Source of the DNA: an uncultured Anaerotruncus sp.
GTDB taxonomy: Bacteria > Bacillota > Clostridia > Oscillospirales > CAG-272
Length of the DNA: 28,571 nucleotides
Assembly: GCA_905210995.1 (NCBI GenBank)
Contig: CAJLZE010000026.1
Location: 1 to 28,571 of the forward strand
Reading direction: 5' to 3'
Both the position numbers and the translations under genes were made by a program. Positions 23,301 to 28,571 of the stretch are shown piece after piece; positions within the stretch are counted from its first letter, which is position 1, and each line of letters starts with the position of its first letter. The notes under the pieces were generated by a model, which saw nothing but the letters and a program-made list of their open reading frames with translations, searched no databases and was not told the DNA's origin.

Positions 23301-24292
23301 GACTTTTGATCCACTCTTTTGAGGTTTCCGTTTTCGGCTTTGTATACCGAGAGCTTTGAAACAGCCTTACGGAAGGAATCGCCGGAAATCTCCTTGTCCC
23401 TGCCGTCGATCTTATCCGGGTCGGCAATGCCTGCGTACACGATAAGCTCATCGCAGCCGTCTCGGTCGATATCCGCCGAGACAAGCGACTTCGTGATCTG
23501 GTCGCGCTCGTACAGAGTCGTGTTCCAGCCGTCGAAATAGGCATTGCCGCTGCCCTTGGATTTGACAAACGATTTTCTTGAAAGACTCTGCTCCCCGGAA
23601 ATGCCGGTTCCGGCGATTCCCCACAGATCATCATTGCCGGCGTAGGTGATAACGGCGGTCATCTTGCCGTCTCCGTCATAGTCGCCCGCCGTGACATTGA
23701 AATAATGGCGGAATTCCTGATATTCCAGCTCGCCGTACCCGTCCTTCTTGCACGCCCACATCGGCGCGTCGGCAATTTTCTGAAGATCGGAACGCTTGTT
23801 GTTTACAAGGTTTTGTACCCAGTAGCAGATCTTTGCCGTGTTCTTGGAATTATCCATATCGCAAAGACCGACAAAGATGGCGTGGTCGTTTCTGCCCGTG
23901 CCGAGCGGATCGTAAGCGATTCCGACCGCAAAGGCAACATTATCGACCGCAGTAACCTTGTGGGCGCTCGGTGTACATTCGGCAATGTTGATGCCGAAGG
24001 TCCACTTGCTGTATACCTTGGTATGATCCTGCGCCGCCTGTCCCTCGGCGTTGCGGTAGCTGTAAATGATCGGCTCATGCCACGGGGTAATGGCAAAGGG
24101 CTGACCCTTTTTTGTGCCGTATGGGTTGCTTTTATCCTCTGCCCATCCGGCAGGGGGAGTTGTGTCGGGTGGGAGCAGCGGTCCGTGCGCGCCTGATCCG
24201 GACGATCCCGACTCGGCATAGGCTGTCATAGGTGCAATGGTTAATGCCAGCATAAAAATGGTGAGCAGGATGCTGAGTATTCGTTTTTTCAT
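20336..24292 (-). CDS. Large surface protein: FG-GAP-like repeats, beta-rich domain, Fn3, collagen-like tracts, TM anchor
   Basis: 1318 residues. Residues 1-26 are the signal peptide. About 100-600 contain calcium-loop (DxDxDG) FG-GAP/VCBS-like repeats (AGDYDGDGKM near 200, SADIDRDGCD near 271, AGDINGDGWQ near 357, AADVNKDGLF near 573). About 600-920 is a Ser/Thr-rich, beta-strand-rich region with two similar halves. A fibronectin type III domain is at about 928-1025. Two 'IQWRY..W.DL' repeats follow (1028-1098), then collagen-like GDK/GKDG tracts (about 1100-1130 and 1161-1214) around a 'LKIGDDNFWYVSYDGGQTW' unit. A 'NGNWWIGEKDTGVKA' unit comes last, before a TM helix (about 1285-1310) and KKKKSLV. 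There is no LPxTG motif. It should be displayed on the cell surface, with adhesion as the likely role. CGGAGG precedes the ATG. Confidence 0.8.
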   Translation of the reverse strand: MKKRILSILLTIFMLALTIAPMTAYAESGSSGSGAHGPLLPPDTTPPAGWAEDKSNPYGTKKGQPFAITPWHEPIIYSYRNAEGQAAQDHTKVYSKWTFGINIAECTPSAHKVTAVDNVAFAVGIAYDPLGTGRNDHAIFVGLCDMDNSKNTAKICYWVQNLVNNKRSDLQKIADAPMWACKKDGYGELEYQEFRHYFNVTAGDYDGDGKMTAVITYAGNDDLWGIAGTGISGEQSLSRKSFVKSKGSGNAYFDGWNTTLYERDQITKSLVSADIDRDGCDELIVYAGIADPDKIDGRDKEISGDSFRKAVSKLSVYKAENGNLKRVDQKSLMTLNREDEKKDGSRYYDHIRYGSLAAGDINGDGWQEIIVAGYYREVREEKKKGFIWDKKTDDKNMGFAVYYGQNKSITNVQKTTMSGYTANGTTDLGVKPKPAMTSVAINGRGTPEQVWIAGGLYEVQQNGALNLLRDTAREKNSSARWWWYQDVIAGNFDHNTEGREQVIALAAERQKGSGSGRKFDLFTDVFYGENFGSGTLSVAGKYTVTAEKDEFSKLCHDADLAWDMPYNCILLAADVNKDGLFARYEGKGYGYSDAQVQAVLQAAPYFSELGDYDLDFSDGSTTYTFSSGYSDTRSSSHNTSFGASIVVQGDLKVWRYEASLGYTMDFTKSTEDTLSKEYSVSFNAGGNDSVVLYRVPATTYYYSIYDPQKGDFDLSEKNTIALMIPGQPVYTMLDREYYEEFAVLYNETYKAEIAAGKAKALPILDSHVLPENAEGDPFAYWSNPGSTDRSVTQFESLSKQKYELGFGASSITNDWTITSEHADGIEIAHGFSASMKSTWGVDAFNMGFAIDFSYSNATGTVYTTTESSGASGTVNNIDRRSLRSSYGIGYDVSGQYGFTWDFGMRTWTAGDQKIPVFGYVLTNLRAAPPIPTLTGVSVTDNQTAKITWEAPDEDIRRPFAGYHVWMRTDDGEFERVTETPLSSEELSYTYSSLKTDTTYTFAVTSVGSNGTVSALSNTKTFSTFAGTYGREIEFRNNGSSIQWRYSGEGDDAYRDLVSLAALTGSDGADGKQIELRVYNGFVQWRYNGDPGWNDLIALSDLKGDKGDKGDKGDKGDPGETGAPGQNGKDGATPQLKIGDDNFWYVSYDGGQTWSSLGIKATGVKGDPGETGQQGDKGDPGTAGKDGKDGSSGADGKDGKDGKDGKDGKDGVGIAKAEINADGELVLTYTDGRTVNVGKVVGADGKDGQAPFIGENGNWWIGEKDTGVKASDAADPAGSANTSATSPVLIIIGAAAGLALLGNLGLILYIALKKKKSLV

Positions 24293-24317
24293 ATTCTGTT
24301 ACCTCCGTTTTGCAGCC

Positions 24318-26519
24318 TCAAACAAGACTCTTTTTCTTTTTCAGTACAATGTACAGGATCAAGCCGAGATTACCAAGCAGCGCAGCTCCTGCAACAGAAC
24401 CGATAACAATCAAAGCAGGAGCAGATGCCGATATGTTTCCGTAGCATGCGGGAACGGCTGTCTCCACCGCTTTCACACCGGTGTCGGTCGTTCCGATCCA
24501 CCAGTTGCCGTTTTCACCGATGAAGGGGGTCAGACCGTCTGCGCCTTTATCGCCTTTATCGCCTTTGTCCCCTTTATCCCCTTTTTCTCCACGGTCGCCC
24601 TTATCGCCGGAGGCTCTCACTCCGAGGGAAGTCCAGCTTTGACCGCCGTCATAGGAGACATACCAGAGGTTATCGTCCCCGATTTTAAGCCGGGGTGTTA
24701 TGCCGTCTTTTCCGTCCTGTCCCGGGGCACCGGCCTCTCCGGGGTCTCCCTTGTCGCCTTTGACCGAAGCCTTTACACCGGTATCGGTATCGCCCAGCCA
24801 CCAGTTGCCGTTTGCGCCTATGTAAGGGACAAGACCATCCTTACCGTCCTTGCCATCCTGTCCGTCGGAGCCGGTGGCTTTCACGCCGAGGGAAATCCAG
24901 CTTTGACCGCCGTCATAGGAGACATACCAAAGGCTATCGTCCCCGATTTTAAGCCGGGGCGTTATGCCGTCTTTTCCGTTTGTGCCGTCTTTACCGTCAG
25001 CACCGTCTTTACCGGGAGCGCCGTCTTTGCCGGGGGCGCCGTCTTTACCGGGGGCGCCGTCCTTTCCGTCAACTCCGTCTTTGCCATCCTGTCCGTCTGC
25101 GCCGGTGGCTTTTACGCCGAGGGAAAGCCATGTCTGACCTTCATCATAGGAAACTTCCCACTCGTTACTTTCGGCATTGATACGAAGCCTTAGTGTATTT
25201 GAGCCTGCCGATTTCAGCGGAAGCTCAAGCAGATTGCTTGCGTAATCGGTTTTTCGGTCGCCGTTGTATTGTTCATTGAAAACAAACAGCCGATCGCCTT
25301 TTTCCACATCCACAGCAACAGGCAAAGTAAGTGTCAAATTCCCGCTTTCCATGCCCGTCTCGCTCACATTTTTAAGTCTGCCATAGTATTTTATGGTTTC
25401 GCCGTTGATCACCATTGCGGAAATATATTCGCTTGCGCCGGTTTTCGCCCCCTTGTAATCAAAGCGAACGGTGTTTTCCGAATAGAATCTGAGCGTTACA
25501 AGGAAACCGTTCCGGTCGCTGTCATTCAACGTCAGCTTCCATTCGTTTCCGGTGTATTCAGAAATCGGGGTCAATCCTCCGACAGGCTTTCCACCCACAG
25601 CAGCGGAGGTAAAGAGTACGGAGCTTGATTTTAAGCTAAAAGCGGGACGAACGCCAGACAACATGATGATGACATCTACCCCATCGTAGGAGACATCACC
25701 ATTACCTCTCACGGCGGCGGCAGCGTAATCAACGTCGCCGGGGGAGCGCAACCACCAATAGCTTGACGCCCAACTCGGATGCTCGGGATCCGCAATTCGC
25801 AGATCCTGATTTACCGCAAACGCTTCCGCTGTGGAAAGCGGCCAGAATACAGCGTTATCCACCTGAGCTCCTGCTACACAGTCGGTATTTTCTCCGTTAT
25901 AACTTCCGCTTGTAAGCGTCCGTTTCTTTACAGCAGCATTTTCTTCTGTCGTCAGCTTTCCGGCAAGCGCGTCTATTGCGGTTTTCAAATCACTCGGTGC
26001 GTATTCGTTGTTTACTCCGTCATCGTCAAATCGCACAACTCCCATATTGCCCGCCGCAAGCAGGGTCATATTCCCGGCTGTGCCGGCAACACCGTTTCCG
26101 TCATAGCCGATCACACGCCATGCGGCAGGCTTATTTTCATGGTTTTGCCCGAAATACACGGTCGGTGCATTCGCTGTGTTTACAGTTTTATTCAGTGCGT
26201 CTGTGCCAAGCTGTACCGTCCTTTGCAGACGCAAGCGCAGCGTGCTTTCCTTCGGAATATTGTAATCTGCCAGCGTGCGCCCGTTCTCAAGCTCTTTTTC
26301 GCCCAAAAACAGTCTTTGCGCATCGGGAGAAAAGCCCGTTTTTTCCTGAATTTTCTCCTTGATATTGTCAATGCTGTCGCCCGACACAACCTCGAGCGTT
26401 AAATGTGCTTGCCCTGTAATGGTTAAGTCAATGTAAATCTCCATGGCACTTGCCGTTATCGGCACAAGGCATAGCACCATACACAGGGTGAGCAGGATAC
26501 TGAGTATTCGTTTCTTCAT
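24318..26519 (-). CDS. Secreted surface protein with N-terminal ubiquitin-like domain, DUF6273 and collagen-like repeats
   Basis: 733 residues. The signal peptide (1-25) ends in ITASA, so the mature protein would begin exactly at M26, the equivalent of ubiquitin Met1. Residues 26-99 are ubiquitin-like. About 105-305 match DUF6273 (TVYFGQN..PAAWRVIGYDG, WWLRSPGDVDYAAAAVRGNG, GVRPAFSL). About 315-440 is a beta-rich linker domain (NEWKLTLNDSDRNGFLVTL). Then come three 'L.I..D..W.VSYD.GQ.W.SLGV.A.G' units alternating with collagen-like GKDG/APGKDG/GDKGDKG tracts and two 'NGNWW.G.TDTGVKA' units. The end is a TM helix with KKKKSLV, nearly the same as in the next gene. CGGAGGTAAC precedes the ATG; the spacer to the previous gene is 32 bases. 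The role is unknown; surface display facing a host is inferred. Confidence 0.85.
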   Translation of the reverse strand: MKKRILSILLTLCMVLCLVPITASAMEIYIDLTITGQAHLTLEVVSGDSIDNIKEKIQEKTGFSPDAQRLFLGEKELENGRTLADYNIPKESTLRLRLQRTVQLGTDALNKTVNTANAPTVYFGQNHENKPAAWRVIGYDGNGVAGTAGNMTLLAAGNMGVVRFDDDGVNNEYAPSDLKTAIDALAGKLTTEENAAVKKRTLTSGSYNGENTDCVAGAQVDNAVFWPLSTAEAFAVNQDLRIADPEHPSWASSYWWLRSPGDVDYAAAAVRGNGDVSYDGVDVIIMLSGVRPAFSLKSSSVLFTSAAVGGKPVGGLTPISEYTGNEWKLTLNDSDRNGFLVTLRFYSENTVRFDYKGAKTGASEYISAMVINGETIKYYGRLKNVSETGMESGNLTLTLPVAVDVEKGDRLFVFNEQYNGDRKTDYASNLLELPLKSAGSNTLRLRINAESNEWEVSYDEGQTWLSLGVKATGADGQDGKDGVDGKDGAPGKDGAPGKDGAPGKDGADGKDGTNGKDGITPRLKIGDDSLWYVSYDGGQSWISLGVKATGSDGQDGKDGKDGLVPYIGANGNWWLGDTDTGVKASVKGDKGDPGEAGAPGQDGKDGITPRLKIGDDNLWYVSYDGGQSWTSLGVRASGDKGDRGEKGDKGDKGDKGDKGADGLTPFIGENGNWWIGTTDTGVKAVETAVPACYGNISASAPALIVIGSVAGAALLGNLGLILYIVLKKKKSLV
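26223..26444 (-). other. Ubiquitin-like domain (residues 26-99 of the DUF6273 surface protein)
   Basis: A 74-residue stretch aligns with eukaryotic ubiquitin with a two-residue insertion in the first hairpin. By hand count 36 of 58 columns are identical over ubiquitin 14-71, including TLEV, DNIK.KIQ.K, QRL, GRTL.DYNI and KESTL. Lysines equivalent to K27, K29, K33, K48 and K63 and the R42 equivalent are kept. K6 and K11 are not. Ile44 is Phe, Val70 is Arg, and the LRLRGG tail is replaced by LRLQRTVQLG. It therefore cannot be conjugated through its C-terminus like ubiquitin. Confidence 0.9.
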
Positions 26520-26551
26520 TTCTCGTTACCTCCGTTTTCGAATATGTCGGC
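26520..26551 (-). repeat. Duplicated intergenic spacer, copy 1
   Basis: These 32 bases, carrying the ribosome site CGGAGGTAAC, match 27749-27780 at 31 of 32 positions. The neighbouring signal-peptide starts and TALD / IALD ends are alike too, so the genes arose by tandem duplication. Confidence 0.85.
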
Positions 26552-27748
26552 TCAGTCAAGAGCGGTTATTGTAACAGAGCCTCTGAATGAAAGCAGATAG
26601 GTTTTGTAATCACCTTGCTCCAGCGAAAATTTAAGTTCAAGATCGTTTTTTGCACCGGTAAGGTCATATATTCTGTTGAAGCAGAGAGAATTTGATCCCC
26701 TGCCGTCTTGTTCTATCAGTGTAATATATCTGCAATAGTCATCATCGTAACCGTCAGTCATCCGAACGGAATGCTTTCCGCTATTATCATTTGTCATCGC
26801 ATTAACCATGCCGCTTACACACACATTGTAGGTATGTCCTTTTTTCAGCCTGAGGGTTGTTCCGTTGTACGAAACAAGACCGCCGCGGTTATGCTTTTCC
26901 CGATAGTACAGGGGGACTGCACCGTCTGAAAGATGGGTTGACGGTACATACCCCTCTGCGTAAAAATACCCGGAGCTTCCGCTGTTCTGACCGGGGTCGC
27001 CTTTATCGCCTTTGTCACCTTTATCGCCCTTATCGCCTTTTTCGCCGGGATCGCCTTTATCGCCCTTATCGCCTTTTTCGCCGGGATCGCCTTTATCGCC
27101 CTTTTCTCCGTCTCTGCCGTCGATTCCGTCTTTTCCGTTTATACCATCCTTACCGTCAGCGCCGTCCTTGCCGTCAAGACCTTTCAGAACCGAAAGATCA
27201 TACAGGTTCAGCCATATTTCATCGTCGACATAGCGCCACTGCAGGGTGTTTTCGTTCACGCGGAACTCCGGTGTTTTTCCGTTTGCTCCGTCTGCGCCTT
27301 TCTGCCCGGCAGGACCTGTGATATCGGCTATCGCAACAAGATTCTGCCACTCGTCGCCCTCGTAACGCCACTGTATGTGGGCTTCGGCTCTTTGCACCTC
27401 GATACTTTTGCCGTTGATTCCGTCTTTACCGTTGATGCCGTTTTTGCCGTTGGCACCGTCTTTACCGTTGGCTCCGTCTTTTCCGTCAACACCGTTAATG
27501 CCGTCCTTGCCGTCAGAACCGTTGATGCCGTCTTTACCGGCTTCTCCGGCAGCACCCCTCAGCTCGTCAAGAGCCACAAGGTCGTGCCAGTCGGTTTCGT
27601 CGCTGTATTTCCACTGGATCGCCGTGCCGTTGTTCCGCACCTCCGGCAATGCGGCGTTGTTTTTTGCCGCCTTGCCGCATCCGAAAGTAAATAAAATGCA
27701 AAGTACGGTGCAAAGCGCAACGGTTATGCCACAGATTCGTTTCTTCAT
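26552..27748 (-). CDS. Collagen-like lipoprotein with BclA/C1q-like C-terminal domain
   Basis: 398 residues. The N-terminus is a signal with a loose lipobox (FTFGC, Cys at 24), so it may be lipid-anchored. Three 'R.N...IQWRY..E.W.NL..L..L.G' units (near 38-65, 116-145 and 162-190) alternate with collagen-like tracts rich in INGKDG and GDKGDPGEKGDKG. The C-terminal 135 residues (from about 264, SGYFYAEGYVPSTHLSDG) look like the jelly-roll trimer domain of BclA or C1q, with LKKGHTYNVCVSG, FNRIYDLTGAKNDLELKF and the end TITALD. Proteins with this plan form collagen-like stalks with globular heads, as on Bacillus exosporium. Whether this one is on cells or spores cannot be seen here. Confidence 0.8.
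   Translation of the reverse strand: MKKRICGITVALCTVLCILFTFGCGKAAKNNAALPEVRNNGTAIQWKYSDETDWHDLVALDELRGAAGEAGKDGINGSDGKDGINGVDGKDGANGKDGANGKNGINGKDGINGKSIEVQRAEAHIQWRYEGDEWQNLVAIADITGPAGQKGADGANGKTPEFRVNENTLQWRYVDDEIWLNLYDLSVLKGLDGKDGADGKDGINGKDGIDGRDGEKGDKGDPGEKGDKGDKGDPGEKGDKGDKGDKGDKGDPGQNSGSSGYFYAEGYVPSTHLSDGAVPLYYREKHNRGGLVSYNGTTLRLKKGHTYNVCVSGMVNAMTNDNSGKHSVRMTDGYDDDYCRYITLIEQDGRGSNSLCFNRIYDLTGAKNDLELKFSLEQGDYKTYLLSFRGSVTITALD
26991..27109 (-). repeat. Tandem collagen-coding repeat array
   Basis: Nine-base units coding Gly-Asp-Lys, with higher-order copies of a 36-base block (GEKGDKGDKGDP type). Similar arrays lie at about 20944-20996, 24541-24605 and 28218-28270. Such arrays change length easily by slippage or recombination. 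Confidence 0.8.
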
Positions 27749-27780
27749 TTTTCGTTACCTCCGTTTTCGAATATGTCGGC
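27749..27780 (-). repeat. Duplicated intergenic spacer, copy 2
   Basis: Same 32-base spacer as 26520-26551 with one difference. It carries the CGGAGG site for the lipoprotein gene at 27748. Confidence 0.85.
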
Positions 27781-28571
27781 TCAATCAAGAGCAATGATTG
27801 TAAGATTATAGACAGCACCGTTCAGCTGTGTGCCGGGGGTCAACTGGATAAATTCATATTGCAGCACAATATCACTGCCGGCACTGTAGATGCGGTTGAA
27901 TGCAAACGGCATCCACACTCGTGAATTATCTGCATCGTTCATATACCTTTCGATCAATGTATCTTTGAGAATGCCTTGTTTGCCCTTCAATACTACCGAG
28001 TACCATCCACCCATGTCGTGAGAAATGCAGACCGAACCGCTGAATGAAATACTGTATGTATGTCCGGCTTTCAGCGTTACGGTTCTATTGGCTCGATCCC
28101 ACACAAAAAGCCCTCCGGAATTGCAATCTTCAAACAGCTGAAGCGGCTGATTGAATGAAGCGCCGGTGCCGCCGTTTGAGGCGTGAAAATACCCTGAACA
28201 CCCGCCGTTCTGACCGGGGTCGCCTTTATCTCCTTTATCTCCTTTATCGCCTTTATCTCCTTTTTCGCCGTTTACACCGTCTGTGCCGTCTGTTCCGGCA
28301 GCCTTCACGCCGGTGTCGATGTCTCCGATCCACCAGTTGCCGTTCTCGCCGATGAACGGGGTGTTGCCGTCGGCACCGTCTTTGCCGTCGATACCATCCT
28401 TACCATCTATGCCGTCTCTGCCATCCGCACCTTTTAATGCGGTAAGCTCGTACAGGTTCAGCCAGATCTCGTCGCCGACATAACGCCACTGCAGGGTGTT
28501 TTCGCTTACACGGAATTCCGGCGTTTTTCCGTTTGCTCCGTCCTTACCGTTCTGTCCGGTGGGGCCTGTGA
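27781..28571 (-). CDS. Collagen-like surface protein with C1q-like end, 5' part beyond the window
   Basis: The frame is open from the right edge for 263 codons; the true start lies outside. From the edge inward: a GPTGQNGKDGANG collagen-like piece, a 'FRVSENTLQWRYVGDEIWLNLYEL' unit almost the same as in the next gene, a GIDGKDG tract, a 'NGNWWIGDIDTGVKA' unit, then GDKGDKGDKGDKGDPG. The final about 135 residues are a C1q/BclA-like head (GCSGYFHASNGGTGASFNQP, LKAGHTYSISFSGSV, FNRIYSAGSDIVLQYEF) ending in NLTIIALD. It is a paralogue of the lipoprotein that follows 32 bases later and shares its operon. Confidence 0.8.
   Translation of the reverse strand, partial: TGPTGQNGKDGANGKTPEFRVSENTLQWRYVGDEIWLNLYELTALKGADGRDGIDGKDGIDGKDGADGNTPFIGENGNWWIGDIDTGVKAAGTDGTDGVNGEKGDKGDKGDKGDKGDPGQNGGCSGYFHASNGGTGASFNQPLQLFEDCNSGGLFVWDRANRTVTLKAGHTYSISFSGSVCISHDMGGWYSVVLKGKQGILKDTLIERYMNDADNSRVWMPFAFNRIYSAGSDIVLQYEFIQLTPGTQLNGAVYNLTIIALD

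Noticed and set aside
20336..24450. Sortase LPxTG anchors in the TM-ended surface proteins
   Set aside because: No LPxTG or close variant precedes the helices; only a TM segment and a KKKKSLV tail are present.
24237..25193. Plus-strand open frame of 318 codons with Phe/Val-rich repeats
   Set aside because: Complement of the collagen-like coding repeats; no start signals.
20600..28300. Possible CRISPR or non-coding tandem array
   Set aside because: The repeats are in-frame Gly-X-Y codons with synonymous variation and no unique spacers.

Overview
The window looks like a chromosomal stretch of a Clostridia (Oscillospiraceae/Ruminococcaceae-like) gut bacterium, probably from a metagenome. The basis is strong AGGAGG-type ribosome sites, TTGACA-17-TATAAT promoters, several protein families common in that group (DUF998, BcrA-type ABC transporter, PepF, DUF6273, and collagen-like proteins with 'NWWIG..DTGVKA' modules), and a hairpin-rich dispersed repeat resembling those I know from Faecalibacterium relatives. 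The genus is inference only. Every gene I can support lies on the minus strand, so the window reads right to left. I see no tRNA, rRNA, CRISPR array or transposase.

Right third (about 19.4-28.6 kb): a run of at least five closely packed secreted or surface proteins with near-copied signal peptides, 23-32 bp spacers and shared modules. These modules are collagen-like Gly-X-Y tracts, 'IQWRY' repeats, 'LKIGDD.LWYVSYDGGQ.W' repeats and 'NGNWWIG..DTGVKA' repeats. Two end in C1q/BclA-like domains and two in a transmembrane anchor with a KKKKSLV tail. The outstanding item is the 733-residue protein at 24318-26519. Its predicted mature N-terminus is a near-canonical ubiquitin fold sequence (about 62 percent identical to eukaryotic ubiquitin over 58 hand-aligned columns) without the terminal Gly-Gly, followed by a DUF6273 domain.

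Middle (about 12.6-19.3 kb): two hypothetical membrane or cytosolic proteins, an M3 oligoendopeptidase F, another two-TM protein, and a TetR-GNAT-membrane protein unit ending in a decayed metalloprotease-like remnant.

Left-middle (about 2.7-11.7 kb): one two-gene TetR unit, then a chained operon of nine genes from a consensus promoter overlapped by a TetR palindrome. Its order is TetR, DUF998 membrane protein, Vat/CatB-type O-acetyltransferase, erythromycin-esterase-like enzyme, OmpR-type response regulator, BcrA-type ATPase, ABC-2 permease, histidine kinase, RsgA. Junctions overlap or abut almost throughout. The contents suggest a response to ribosome-targeting or cell-envelope antibiotics (inference). 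Three direct TCTTGAC repeats before the ATPase gene look like the response-regulator site.

Far left: a secreted Cys-rich small protein, a hairpin-rich repeat, and a truncated FtsX/MacB-like permease running off the edge.

Four genes (histidine kinase, response regulator, AbrB-like protein, 13.0-13.6 kb membrane protein) are each split by what looks like one missing base, two of them clearly in 3-4 base homopolymers. This pattern suits long-read consensus errors at least as well as real inactivation, and should be settled before those genes are called dead.
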